A DNA stretch of 64,000 bases. Source: Nectonema munidae (lineage: Eukaryota; Nematomorpha; Nectonematoida; Nectonematidae). The stretch lies in NCBI GenBank assembly GCA_030549495.1, contig JAUIRK010000099.1, positions 1,116,001 to 1,180,000 on the forward strand. Direction: 5' to 3'. Of this stretch, positions 21,570 to 34,556 are shown piece by piece. The stretch's first letter is position 1, and every line of letters starts with the position of its first letter. Both the position numbers and the translations under genes were made by a program. The notes under the pieces are model-generated. The model saw only the letters and a list, made by a program, of their open reading frames with translations. It had not been told where the DNA came from and ran no database searches.

Positions 21570-24500
21570 TAACGACAAAATGGAGCTTTGATGATGTAAA
21601 AGTGGCAGTGTGCGTGAAGTACCTACTGATGTTAGACTTTATATAATCGGATATGAACTATGAATGAACTGAACATCTTTTAAATTATATAATTTTTTAA
21701 GAATTAATTCGCAAATAGCCACAATAAGTTTTTAGCAAATGATGCACACACCCCAAATTTATTATTGTTTATTTATTATTCCTGATCTCGGTCCCTTCTT
21801 CATTATGCCTATACAAATAAATTTTTTATCTTAAAAATTTTCCTTCTCTTTTCAACGTTGATGACTACAGGAAAAACAAAAAGATGATCATTGTTTTTTC
21901 ACAATCTGGAAAATTTCATAAAGCGAAGCGTTCTTTTACATGTTCTGTATTGTGGATGCACTATTAAACTGCCATTTTAATTATTTGTAAATGAAGCACA
22001 CACATGAGTACACGAGCACACTTTATATATTTCACACACACAACTTATCTTACAGTAAACGTAGAAGGAAATGGACTTTTATTTAAAAGGAGAAACACAT
22101 ATGGCAGATCTCACAATGCTGGAGAAATTTTAGAAGCGCATTCTTAAACGCGTGACGTTAGGTAACAGCTAGATAATAATTTTGATTTCCAATTCAAGCT
22201 GGAGTAGTCTTTGAATAGCTTTTTAACTCTGCAGAAGTATTATTCATATCATTTCTTCTTTTCATATTCATCATAGCTTTTGTTCACATATTTTGTTGGA
22301 CTCCCCAGCAGCGAGGTGTTGTAGCTAAATGCATGTTAACAATTGTAAAAAGGCTGACCAATCCATCAGTAGTTCTACCAGAGATCTAATACATTTGAGC
22401 AAATTAGGGTATCAGTTAGAAGTTCTCAGATCAGTTAGGAGAAATTAGGAGTTTAGTGGATAAGTGAATTGTATTATTCACGAATGTTTGATCAATTTAG
22501 AGTGCTATATTTTGATGACAAACGAAAAGCAAGATCGAATATTAAAAAAATTGAGTGAAGAGAAGCTTTTAGAACTGATTGAAGTTAGCAAGCTATATGA
22601 AGGCATAAATAGCAACAATCCCAAAGATAGGCAAATACACTTAAAACAGTAGATGCATAGCGCGCATCGAGCAACACCGCTGGAATGACATGCGCACGCT
22701 TTTTTGTGGAGAAAGTGTGAAGAAGCTTGGTGATAGTCCATCAGGAGAAAGACAGACCAGCGATGATATTCTGGATTCAGGTAGGAATTACGATCAGCCT
22801 AAAAGTATAAACACGGAAACTTCATTCGTTGTAAAGAATGGAGGTTTTCTTATGTAAGAAGAGGCAGCATATGGTGACAAAGCTACTAAAGACTTGAGTC
22901 AAATAGGGGAAGCAAGGCTTTGGAAGCAAATTAAGACGTAGAGCGAGGTGGGTTTGCTTTTTGTTTCAAACAGTCATCTTTTGAATAAGTGACCTAATTC
23001 TGTTAGTTTTTGTCGTAGGAAAATCCTAAGTCTAGTAAACAGGATATTTGCTACGATTAGACTTCTCGCACGATGTATAGTTACGGCAAAAATTCTTCTA
23101 AGAAACAATTGGCGAATTTTTTTTATCAGATTACAACAAACTAAATCTTAATTTTTGACAAGAACTTTGAGGATAGGTGAAAATATTGAAAATATATGTA
23201 ACTATTTTCTTTGGATTGGATTTATCATTATGTGATAAAATAAATCGATATTAGTACTCTCTTATACGCAAAGATGTAGACGGTTTTGGTGGAAATGGTA
23301 CATGAATTTTTGGGCTTTTAATCAATGGAACGAAGAACGCGGTGCAATAAAAGCCAGGTGAAAATGTTTTAGTAAGAGAAAGCGTTCAGTTAAAAAAGGA
23401 GGACGCTAAGAAAGATCATTGCGGTTGACAGAAAAGTTTTAGTTAGATAGAGAGATTTATGTGAAATAGAATCATGCTGAGTTTCTGTTGTACAGATCAT
23501 TATAGGCAAATGAGAGAACGTAACATTCAACCAAAATGCGAATGCATCATTTCATGGCTATTTGAAAATTGCACATTTGTGAGATCCAAGATTTGTTACA
23601 TAAAAGTGTGTTTTCTTTTACGTCTACCACAACAAAGTTAATCTATTTCTTGATAACTTTCAGACGTGTTGCAAACTCCGGATGTAGTAAATTAACCAAC
23701 TTTCTTCAACCAGCTTTTTTCGTGCTGAGAAAATCTTGAGGATTATTTACAAAAAAGAAAAGAGCTTTATGATTTATTTCCATCCATAACAATATTTGAT
23801 GCATCTTGCCGTCTAGTGAATTTTTCTTAATCAACGCTATGATCACCGTTCCTTTTAAGATAGTTAGTTAATTAAAAAGTTGATTCTTTAAAAAACCAAC
23901 CATTCATAAAATGTGTATTAGGCTGCTTCTTAATTTTACGATTTTTTCATTTTCATCAAAAATTATGCTTCTAACTCTCAAACTGGTTCATATATGGATA
24001 CTGATTGCACAGATAAAGTTTTATTGAAATATAAGCTCAACAACAAAAAAAAGGGAAACTAAATAATCCTTTGTGGAAGCTCTCATTTTCAGGCCATGTG
24101 TCTGAAGTTCACTTTGCAAGAAAAATGGATCGATAGCAATTTCTCGAGAGAATATTTGTATTTTCCGTGACAAAGTCTTCCAACTTTATATCAGGTATCA
24201 CGCGGAAAGGAACCTTGATTCTCTTGACAAGTTCATTCCCTCTTTTTTAGACTGATATGTATGAAATCTTTAGTGTCCGTGAATTTTATATCATTCGCTG
24301 TTTCAATCGCAAGTTAGCTAATACGACTACTATATTATAATGTATGTTTGTGGGTATTTTTGAAGCTCTTAAACGAATTTTTTGCTTTGACACTTTTGGA
24401 TATTCTTTTAACTTTTCAAAATAAAAAGGCTTAGATATCATATCTAAAGAGTTTTCATGGTCAAAGCGATTCTAATTATTTTATCAGTCTGCTCTTTTTA

Positions 24501-27500
24501 ATTTTTTTGAAGATTAATTTTATATTCACAAAAAGATTACTTTCATAATAGATTACACAAATATACTTGATGGAATTGAAACCTTTCAACTAAAGCTCCG
24601 GGAGCTCAAGATACAAAATTTAATCACGGCTCTTTTACGGAATATACAAAGATGTAGTTACAAAATACTCATTTATAATCTCATTTGAGCACACAAAGTA
24701 TCCTTACATGATCATATGGATACAAAATATGCATATGTCATCTCCTTTAAGTCCGAAATGTAGATACGGAATATTCATATGTGTAATGGCTAAGAAAGTG
24801 TAAAAGTATAAAAAGGAACTACTTGATATGATCACAGGGCTCAAAATACTTTTGACAGAACACGACTCGAAGATGAGTGCTTCTGACACAAAGTGCACAT
24901 TGGCGATGATGAAGGAAGCGAGTGTGCACCAAAAAATACTAAAAGCAAAAAGATTTCGTCATTAATTATGAAGAGCACTTTGAGAATGGAAGCTGGAAAT
25001 CGTGAGAACTTCAGAATAATAAAGCTAATAAATTTTATTTGCCAAAATGTTTGAAATACTCGCAAAGTTGAAGATGCCGTGTATCTATAAGGAAATATGA
25101 ATTGACGAAAATTTAAAAATGAATTTTATGAAATGTAACCTTAATAATACTTTACTTCAATGTAGAAATGGCGGGCAAACATACACAAATACAATGCACA
25201 TCATTTCTAATGGGACATATGCTTTTGAAGGAAAAATTTGGGGGGAAAATATACACATTCATTGAGAGCCTTGACATTTTAACGCAAATGAATAGAACAC
25301 AGAAGCATGGGAGTATGCAAGGATTGAAAAAAGGAGTAACTTGCTTCTCTTGGATTTTAAATACTTATATTATATAGTTCATTTTATACAATGGTAAATG
25401 AGTTTTTAATTGATCTTTCATCATAATCTTGGCCATATATTTATAGTATACTTTAGTTAACATTTATACCTTTATTTTATTGAATACTGTTAGAACAGTT
25501 GTTTTTGCAAAAACAAAGTGTTTTATTTTAAAAAGATGTGAAATTTTCAATAATCCATTTTTTTGTTTTTTATAACAGATTTATTAACTAATTTTTATTC
25601 TTTGCCCCACCTGGTAGAGTTCCAGTCGACTTGCATGCACACAAGTATAGATATTTGAGTATCGATGATTTGTTCAATGCCATCGGGTCTATTATAAGAC
25701 AAAGTGAGGAGATTTTAGAACTTGTTTTTGCTTTATATCTATTTTGCTTTTTTTTTGCTTTTTGCTTATATAATTTTTTATATTTTAGAGCTGGATTTTA
25801 GCGAAATCAAAAAAAACAAAGAAGGATGATGATATTTACCTTCTATCAAAGATAAAAAGCGCGCACAAGATGCGAGAGATGGAAGCGAGAAGAGTCCACA
25901 AGCCAAAGAGTCTTTGAGTTAATGGAGTCACTTTGGGCAAGAACAAAGAGAAAATGACATTAAAAAAGGGTGCATTTTCGCAACAAAAAAAAAGATACTT
26001 TGATTGGGAGAAAGGATGTAGAGGTTGTGGGTCAAAAATCTCGGCTTCATGAAGGAAAAGTAGGACGTGAGAAGGGCGATGCATCCGATCAAACAGAGCC
26101 AACAACGAACGAAGCTGATCAGAAACTCCCTACTCAGCATTATGTGTAATCTAAGTTGAACAATAGAAATAGCAGTTTGAATCAACTGGCTGGGAGCAGG
26201 AGCTTACGAAAATTTTAACATATTTGAAACATTTTTCAAAAATATAAATATCAGTTGCCGTTATCCTGATAAAATGCATACATTTATAATGGGAATCCAA
26301 AGAATTACCCAAATTTTAATAGGAATCAAATTCATCAATTCTTCATTCATACGTGGATAGTGGGAATATCGTATAATACCCAAGTAAGATATCAAAACCA
26401 ATCTCATTATTTTCCTTTGCAATTCTATTGTCTATAACTTAAATTTGTATGAACTATCATTTGTTACGATATATTGAAAACGATATATAAGTACTTTAAC
26501 CCCATTTGTAATCGGGCGCGTAAAAAAATAATAGTACAAAATTGGCTCAATTATATCCCTTCAAATTTTGTGACTTTTCCCAAAATTGATAGCTGCATCT
26601 TTTGGTATTATTTTTATAGTAGTTGAGTGCCCCTCTCCTGTAAAAAACTGTCAATCAAAATCAATAATTAACATTTTCAACTGTAGTTAACCTTATAACT
26701 TAGGCCACAGGGGTGGCCAACCCATGACGCCAAATTGGTGCAAATCGAGCATTCAAAATAACTTTGTATTTAATTCCAACCTTTAATAAATTTCATAATT
26801 AAATTATTTTGAAAAAGGGCAATTTTGGATACATCATAACAGATAAAAATTGAATTTTAAAATTTATCAATATAAACTTTATATTTATTAGAACGCTGAA
26901 TTTTTTAACTTTTTTGTTATTTGTATATTTATCTTAATGCGTTTAAATTGAAGTTGAAGTTCTTCATTACACAATAGGGAAAAATTGGATCTATGCAACT
27001 TTCCTCATTTGAAATAACAGTATAAAAGTGTATACGTACACGTCTACAGTGTATTTAGAATACTTAAAGTTATTGCCAGAGTCGTTTGGAAGTCGTTTTT
27101 AGCGATTTTGAAAAAGAAAAAATATCTTGATTAAGGAAGATTTGCTGGAAATAAAGAAGTTTTTTCAAAAAAAGCTTTTCCATCAATGATAATAATAATG
27201 ATTAAAAACAATCATGCTTAACAGATTCAAACTTGAATACTTATTTGTCGCTTTCTGATTCTGAAACGAACTCTAAATTTCATAGTGAAATCAATCCATT
27301 TCAAAAAGCTCATTAATTTCGTGTTTATCGTTTATTTTTTTAAACTTAATATCTAGACAAAAAATTCCCATTTTTTATTTTTTGCAAAAGTTTAAAAAGT
27401 CGAATATAAAAAACCAGTTAAAACTTTTAAATGAAAGAGGAAGAAAAATAATTTTTTAGCGCCTTGCAATTTGGTATTAACATGATTGGCGCATATTCTA

Positions 27501-28080
27501 GAAAAGGTTGGAAAAGACTTAGGGTCTATATTATATACTGCCTTGAAAATTTATAATTATATACAGCTTTGAACGCATTGATTTGATCAATTGATTATTG
27601 ATTTTTCAATAATCATGGCTTCTTTTTAGAGCCTGTCAATCAAAATTTTGATTGATGAGATATATATCTAATAAAATATTCCTTCAAATTTATATAAAGT
27701 GTAAGTTTTTATACTAAATCGACCATGTTGGTTTCATTTCTCGACTGTTTTTTTATTTAAAAATATCTACAAGTGTTACAATAATTTTGCTGAATTTAGA
27801 TAGAACATCTTTATTCGACCAGGGAAACAGTTTCTTGATGGTGTATATCCTACCTTTAAATTTATAACATTAACATAGCTTAGTTTTTTTCTAAACACTG
27901 TCTCCAAAAATCAGGAAAATATGTCAATGTCATTATACTTTGAAAGCTTTTTTTATTATATTTTTCCATGGATAAAAAAAGAAAAAATTATATTCTTTCA
28001 TTTTAAAATCCTAAGAAAATGAGAATTTGTTCTTGTTAAAAGTGGAAGCATCATACACAAAACTCATGATAAAGATTAGT
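21570..28080. other. Intergenic, largely unassigned
   Basis: Six kilobases with no recognised gene. A 62-codon frame at 22,464 (MTNEKQDRILKKLSEEKLLE) is lysine-rich but resembles nothing I know. Frames at 24,704-26,185 are low-complexity. 27,640-27,750 carries one copy of the satellite-like sequence also found at 57.3-57.9 kb. The rest is AT-rich. Confidence 0.5.
27642..27755 (+). repeat. Dispersed copy of the 57-kb satellite monomer
   Basis: TCAATCAAAATTTTGATTGATGA, then TTCAAATTTATATAAAG, TTTTTATACTAAATCGACCATG and TTTCATTTCTCGACTG. The same order of motifs occurs in the tandem array at about 57,335-57,850. Confidence 0.55.
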
Positions 28081-28090
28081 TGATCTAGAA

Positions 28091-28473
28091 GAGGGATCAG
28101 CAACTTTTTTACCCCTTGACCCCTATAACATTTGTTTTCATATCGACCCCCACCCCACATAGAAATGTTTCATAAAAAGATTAATCAATGTCCGAAAGAA
28201 AAAAACCAAAAATGTTTCATATATCCTATCCTATACAATGTCCTAAGCTATGTTTTAAAAGAGAAAGGAGATTTATTACTACTGTAAATTAAAAAAATGC
28301 ATAGCACAATCTGGTAAGTTTGTCTATCTCATCGACCCCTAAAAATCTGTTATCGACCCCCACGGATCGATATCGACCCCCACGGATCGATATCGACCCC
28401 CACGGATCGATATCGACCCCCACGGATCGATATCGACCCCCACGGATCGATATCGACCACTTTGCGACCCCTG
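28091..28473 (+). mobile_element. Non-autonomous hAT element with internal minisatellite
   Basis: About 383 bp. The left end reads GAGGGATCAGCAAC and the right end TTTGCGACCCCTG, which together resemble the hAT terminus CAGGGGTC(G)GCAA. Flanks ATCTAGAA (28083-28090) and ATTTAGAA (28474-28481) match at 7 of 8 positions, the target-duplication length of hAT transposons. It has no transposase. It contains the 20-bp tandem array listed separately, and a diverged relative lies at about 12,755-13,030. Confidence 0.82.
28351..28450 (+). repeat. Perfect 5 x 20-bp tandem array inside the hAT element
   Basis: Five identical units of TATCGACCCCCACGGATCGA, then a partial unit TATCGACC. The unit contains TCGATATCGA palindromes at each join. 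The relative at about 12,770 has only one unit. Confidence 0.95.
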
Positions 28474-29269
28474 ATTTAGAACAATAACTTTAATCATATA
28501 TATATATATATTATGTTGACTATATTTTTTAAGGTATACTCAGTAAAGATATAAACTTTATTTTAAATAAAACTTCATTTGCAAACTAGAGTTAGCAAAT
28601 AAATTAAAAAAATAATTCATTTTTTATTTTGCAATATTTATCTTTATTCTAAGCCCCTTCTATTATCCTTTTTATGATCCTGTCTACACTCTCTTCTTTT
28701 TCTAGTATATATATGGGAAAAAAGAAAGAAACAAAAAATAGAAAAGAATTTGGAGTCTTAGCAATGTAAAATTGAGTTATAATTGGCAACATTTATTTAC
28801 AAATACATAAAATACAAATATTTTTGCGAAATGATGTTTTATTTATAAGACTAACTTGCTAATACAGAAACCTATCTTATATTTTTGCATTGCTGTATAC
28901 AGTTAATCAATCTTTAGTATCACTATATAACGGAGCATGAGATGGTGGAGAAGAATATGCTTTTATTATAAAATGAATAATAGTTTTTTACTCATACATC
29001 AGCATAGATAAAAAGACACAATGTTAATAAATGATGCTCTTTATTTTTCATTTTTGTGTGCTCAATTTTTTCTCCTTTTAAAAATTGTTGTTATAGAGAT
29101 AGATACCTATGTTTTCTAAACTTAGCATAAAATATCCTACTATTACTGCTGTTGAACTAAATGTAAAATGAAAATCAGAAATAGCTGATGATTTTAAAGT
29201 AGTGCTAATACACTGCTAACTTGGTTGAAATCTTAGTATAAAATCAAAGTTTTTTATTAGAAAAGTTGA

Positions 29270-29885
29270 GCAAAGCGTAAAAGAATAAAAAGAGTTTTTA
29301 CACCGACGTTGAAGAGGTTCTTTTTCTTTGGTACAAAAATGTTAGATCATAAAACATTCTTATTTCAGGAGCTGTACTTTTGGCTAAAACCCAAAAATTT
29401 TACCTTAAATTTAAATGCAGTGAGGTTTGACTTCACAGGTTTAAAAAATGGCATGATATCACTTTTTGGACAATTTTTGGTGAATCAAAAGATGACTCGC
29501 AGAATCATTAAACAAATTGTCTGAAAATAGTTTGCTTCCCATTTTGAATACTTATGCACATGAGGAAGTTTATGATGTTGACGGAAATATTTGTTTTTTA
29601 AATTATTAACGTCTTCATCATTTATGCTAAAAGAAGAAGAATGCCATGCCTGCAAATTTTCTAAAAAAAAGACGAACTATAACAGATAGGGATAAACTTC
29701 CTCTGTTGGTAATTGGCAAATCGTTAAAACCCATTGTTTTAAACCTGTCAAAACTTTGCCAACACAATATAAAGCTAATAAAAAAGCTTGGATGGGTGGA
29801 AAAATATTTATTTCATGGTTGGAAAAGCTAAATAACCGTTTTCGAACCCAAAGCAGCATCATGTTCTTGTATTAGTTAACTTAAC
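29270..29885 (+). pseudogene. Tigger/pogo transposase fragment (CENP-B to DDE region)
   Basis: Plus-strand pieces in several frames keep the Tigger order: VEEVLFLWYKN and ISGAVLLAKTQKF (CENP-B-type helix), FKKWHDITF..IFGESKD, then RRTITDRDKLPLLVIGKSLKP and finally WLEKLNNRFRTQSS. Stops and frameshifts break it throughout. It ends where the Ty3/gypsy terminal repeat appears to begin, so one element probably interrupted the other. Confidence 0.75.
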
Positions 29886-29899
29886 ATCTAATCCAAAGA

Positions 29900-30195
29900 C
29901 AATTCTAACAAATATAACGTTAACGTAAATGTAAGATCAGGTATCCAACCTATGTGTGGTGTGAACAATGCTTGGGAATATTTGGCTTCTATTCTAATAT
30001 AATTTACTCCAAGTCATTCCTCATTCTATTCAAATGGCAAACATTGCGAGTATTTGGCTTCTATACTAACTCCAAGTTTTTCCTCATTCTATTCTAAATT
30101 TTGTTGATTAATTTAAATGCTATTTTGTGAAAAAATTGTGTATAAATAGTATGACTTCTGTATTTATTCCAATAAATTTAATAAAGGCTTGTTAG
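29900..30195 (+). repeat. Probable Ty3/gypsy 5' LTR remnant
   Basis: Directly upstream of the gag-like frame. It has a TATAAATA box (about 30,142), an AATAAA signal (about 30,171) and a near-tandem duplication in the U3-like part (TATTTGGCTTCTAT..CTCCAAGT..TTCCTCATTCTATT, about 29,981 and 30,050). No matching 3' LTR was identified. Confidence 0.5.
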
Positions 30196-30244
30196 GTTTT
30201 TCCTTTCCTTTTTTGCTAATTCTACATAAATTTATTCATCATCA

Positions 30245-33180
30245 ATTTATTTCTTCTATGTACAAAGTCATCCGTTTGGAAAAATTTGATATATCTTTTC
30301 CTCATCCTCAGGCTTCTAAACTTTGGAACAGGAACTTTACCACTTATTTGTCTGTTATTGATTCGCACAGTCCTAATAAGCTTGAAGTTCCTTACTTGTA
30401 CCCTGGAACATTTGCTGCAGACATCATTGAAGGATTTTAGTTTTTACCATGCAATTGAGCTTCTCAAAGAGGCCTATGAAAAACCATCAAGTATCGTTAA
30501 AGGTTGACATTTGTTTTCAACACGCCTGCAGCAGAAAAATGAGTCTGTGGATCAAAGCCTTTCAGTTTCAGCCCGTTTGCTGACGATTGTTGTTTTAAAG
30601 AGATAAGTGCTACAATATACAGAGATGAGTCTGTTCAGGGTTCGTTCATATGTGGACTCCGCTCTTCTGCAATACGTGTTACATTCTTAGAAAGTGATGA
30701 TTTGGTTCTTAAGGATGCAACATAATGTGCTAGCGCTTTGGAACAAGCTCATCTTCGTGCTGAGACCTAGGACTCAAAATTTCACCTGTAGCTGCTGCAA
30801 CTACAACAACTGGTCTTGAAGAATTACCTATTAATTCTAATTTTTATGAGAATATTCTGGCTGATTTTAACGATTCTCAAAAGGTGCCTCAATCAGAAAC
30901 GCTTTCTGTCACATTTCCGATAAGCCATTTTTTGAATGGCAAATGCTCCAACTACGGAGGAAACCGTAGATAATCAGAGAAACCAAAAGATAATCATTGT
31001 TATTGTCCTTCAAAATATAAGGTATATCTAAAATGTGGCAAACTGGGCCACTTTACTAAAGCATGCCGTTCTGCTTCATCAAACATTTGCCCTTCTACTT
31101 CTGCTGTGATTCTAGTTCACTTTGGCGAAGGCCAATGTTCTTTTTCCTTTACCAACATTGTCAAAGTAAAGAATAAAATTTTGAATGTTAAATAAAAGAA
31201 AATTGATTTCTCTTTACTTTCTAATTCTTGCACTGACATAATAGTTGGAATATCTTTTCCAAAATTTCACATTTTTCGACAATATGTGGTGAATCAAAAA
31301 ATGGATCTACATATCTTTTGGAGGATCACAATATGCCCTCAATGTGTGTGCTCTCATCAAGATCAAGTATAATCCTGTGAAACTGTTTCAAAATTTAACT
31401 CCTGAATGCACCCTAATTGCCACTAGATCTAGAACATATCACCCTGAAGATGCTAAATACATTGAAAAGGGCGTTCAAAAGATGCACCGAAAGGATGTTA
31501 TTGAGCCTAGCCATTTTCAATAGCGTACTCAAATTGTTGTGACCTCAGGCTCTAATAACAAGAAAAACTTTAATGGTTTATTTCTCTAAAACCATCAACC
31601 GTTTTACTTTGCTCGATGCCTATACTTTGCTACGAATTGAAGAGATTGTAAAGCAGATTGCTCAATAAAATATTTCCAGTGTTATTGACCTATCGAAAGC
31701 TTATCACCAAATTGAAATTTGGAAGGAAGGTCGTCGCCACAATGCTTTTCTAGTTGGAAACGAGCTGAATCAATTTAAACGTATTCCTATGGGTGTGACA
31801 AACGGAGTTTCTGCTTTTCAACGTTTCATGAAATCGTGTATATCAGAAAATAATTTATCAGGAACTTTCGCATACTTATACGATATAACGATTCGTGGAA
31901 AAACAAAAAAAGAACAGGACGATCATTTGAAATGTTTTTTAGAGGCTGCTTCAAGTAGTATTCTTAAAATAAAGCATGACAAGACAACGATTTGCGTTTC
32001 TTGTATTCATTTACTTGGATAGAAAGTTTGTAATGGACTCTTCAGCATGATCCTTAGCGTATGAAATCCCTTCTGTAAATGACTTCTCCATCCGATTTCA
32101 AGTGCTTGCAAAGATGTCTTGGCTTGTTCGCTTATTACGCAAAATCGTTACCAAATTACTCTTCAAGAATTCAACCACTTGTCCAAAACAAGCTTTATAC
32201 TTTGCCTCCTTTGGCTATAAAAGCATTCAAAGAATTGAAAAATATGCTGTGAAGAAAACCATCAAAAGATCAAAAACAACAAAATTATGCGGTGGACAAC
32301 AGAACTTCTCCCATATTCTTACGATATAAAATATCGTTCTGGAACCGAAAACACATTGGCTTATGTTTTATCCCGGACATGTGGTGCTACTGCTCCCTTG
32401 AGGGAACTGAAATCTCCGCATAATTCATCCTGGAGTTTAACGCGTTTGGCACTTTTTTGGATCGCGTAATATGGCATATTCAATTAATTAAGTAAGTCAT
32501 GTTAACTCCGAGTGTCTTGCCTGTGCTAAATTAAAACCCCATTTCTTCATACCTCGAAGTACTCTAATTCAAGTCACAGCTCCATTTCAGCGTCTTTCTA
32601 CCAACTTCAAAGGACCAGTCTCTTTATCTTTAAGTTGTCGCTACTTATTCACTGTTATTGGCGAATAAAGTACATTTCCCTTTGTCTTTCCTTGACAGGA
32701 TTGCACTTCCCTAACAGCTATGAAATTCTCAACCACTATATTTTCTATTTTTGGATTTCCTTCAGTTATCATTCTGATCGAGGTGCTCTTAGAATTAGTT
32801 CAAGTATTACAACTGCATACAATCCAAGAGGAAACAGCCAGTCTGAAAGATTCAATGGTATTATCTGGAAAACCATCATGCTATCATTCGAATCGAAGCA
32901 GTTACCACTAAGCGCTTGGCAAGATGTTCTATATGAATCTCTTCATGCCATCCGCTCACTTTTTTACACCTCTACTAATGCCACCCCTCATGAACGTATC
33001 TTCAGTTTTGAAAGGCATTTTTCGAGTAATGTCCTACCTTCCTGGCCTTGTAAACCAAGTGAAGTTACTGAAGCATTTTAATAGCAGAAGTAAGTATGAC
33101 CATGATAGAGAGATTGTAGAGCTTCTTGAAGCTAAGTCCAACTATGGAAAAACCCGCCATTAAAATGGACAAGAGAACTC
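30245..33180 (+). pseudogene. Ty3/gypsy retrotransposon, decayed gag-pol
   Basis: Order of parts on the plus strand: gag N-terminus (30,264-30,440, RLEKFDISFPHPQASKLWNR); zinc knuckle near 31,030 with the first Cys changed to Tyr; a short protease-like piece near 31,230; reverse transcriptase 31,380-32,022, with DLSKAYHQIE, an IPMGV..SAFQRFM block and the YxDD box reading YLYD; RNase H remnants 32,100-32,400; integrase 32,580-33,160, with SDRG and NSQSERFNGIIWK. Many stops and frameshifts make it non-functional. It lies in the SET-HTATSF1 intergenic region. Confidence 0.9.
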
Positions 33181-33269
33181 AGTTGCTTTAAAGTCTCAGT
33201 TGTTCATTCGATCATTTTAAAGAGTATAAATTAGGCTCAATATGAATGGCTAATTAAGATTTTAAAATA

Positions 33270-33910
33270 GTAGCACTTCTTAATTGACAACAGATCCCAA
33301 GTTTATGTGCTTTTTCTGCAAATGGGATAGTCGAACTAAATCGGAACAGTATGTTCGATCGAAATGGCCTGCAAAAAAATATATGACGTTTGAAAGTCAT
33401 AATGCATTGAAAAGTTTAGTTAACAAAAGAAAAAATCATTTTCCCACCATTACATATAACACTTGGTTTAATGAAACAGTTCACAAAAGCACCGCAACAC
33501 AACCAGCCATGCTTCGAGTACCTCACATCGTTTTTCCCTAAAATAAGTGTTGCAAAGGTAAAATAAAGCATATTTATAGGTTATAAAATTTTTGAAACAA
33601 CAATGGATGAAATTGAACTAGCAGCTTTTAAAGATACATGCAAAGGATTTTCGGAAAGCAACACGATAGCCAAAAAGAACTTATAGTAAAAACCGAATTA
33701 AAACTTTCCAAAGTTTAGGATGCATTCTCTCATTTCCTACATTCTCATCTTTCCCAACAAACACAGGGGATGTGAGTGATGAGCATGTAGAAAGATTCCA
33801 TCAAGACATAGTGGCCTCAATGGAAAAAAGATATAAAGAAAAATGGAACTCTGCTAGTTAGCTGATTTTTGTTGGAATCTTAAGCGAGACAACTCTGAAA
33901 CATCTTATAA
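33270..33910 (+). pseudogene. Decayed copy of an uncharacterised arthropod repeat gene
   Basis: The frame at 33,284-33,541 starts TTDPKFMCFFCKWDSRTKSE and has QYVRSKWPAK. After breaks, 33,742-33,855 reads FPTNTGDVSDEHVERFHQDI then EKRYKEKWNSA, followed by ADFCWNLKRDN. I recall this pattern (DPKFxCFLCxWDSR ... GDxSxExGERFHQDI ... DxCW) from predicted multi-copy proteins in insects, crustaceans and Hydra whose role is unknown. The match is from memory and was not checked. It follows the Ty3/gypsy remnant directly. Confidence 0.55.
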
Positions 33911-34228
33911 ACAAAAAACTAAATAAAAAATATTTTGAACAAAAAGCAAAACTTTTCATTTTGCTTTCAAATACTTGCATACAAGCAGGTAAAATATAAA
34001 AATCATTTTACATACATTTGTGATTCCACAGCTTTTATTGTAAAAAGACACGTTATATTTGATATAACAAAATATTGAATACTTTTGTTCTCATCAATTT
34101 ATATAAAAATAAGCTTGGACTGAAAGTGTTCATTTTTTATCTTCTCATGCTTACAGCCCAAGCATAGGTCTTGTGGAAATTATATACATATGGCTATTCC
34201 ATTAGTAATCAGTTAAAAAATGATAATC

Positions 34229-34234
34229 TTTATT
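34229..34234 (-). terminator. HTATSF1: Probable HTATSF1 poly(A) signal
   Basis: AATAAA on the minus strand, 83 nt past the stop. A normal position for a short 3' UTR. Confidence 0.55.
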
Positions 34235-34316
34235 TTGGAACATAAACAATAAAATTAATATGTATATATACAATTTTTTTATCATAAGTATAACACACGT
34301 CAGAAAAGCGAGACAC

Positions 34317-34556
34317 TTAAATAGTTTCCTCTTCATCATCTTCTAAGAATTGCTTCCATGTGGAAGATGCATCATTAGTGCTATCACTATCATTGTCACC
34401 ACCAATATTTGATTTTATAACAAATCTATCTCTGCCATTCCAATGGTCACATTGTAACTTGCGACCACCATACCACCTCCCATTCAACGCAGAAACACAG
34501 ACATCTGCTTCCTCAAATTCTTTAAACGTTATCGTGGCAATTCCTTCACTGTTTTT
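34317..34556 (-). CDS. HTATSF1: HTATSF1 homologue, coding exon 8 (UHM end, acidic C-terminus)
   Basis: KNSEGIATITFKEFEEADVC, then ALNGRWYGGRKLQCDHWNG and an acidic end with STWKQFLEDDEEETI and stop. GRWYGG is the UHM loop (R-x-F motif, here R-W-Y). WKQFL lines up with the short W-x-x-FL motif found after RRM2 in the family. Confidence 0.95.
   Translation of the reverse strand, partial: KNSEGIATITFKEFEEADVCVSALNGRWYGGRKLQCDHWNGRDRFVIKSNIGGDNDSDSTNDASSTWKQFLEDDEEETI

Noticed and set aside
24704-26185. Several minus-strand frames of 64-89 codons
   Set aside because: Mutually overlapping, hydrophobic, AT-driven frames with no motif.
28351-28450. Regular 20-bp repeats resembling a CRISPR array
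   Set aside because: Units are directly tandem with no spacers, inside a eukaryotic hAT MITE.
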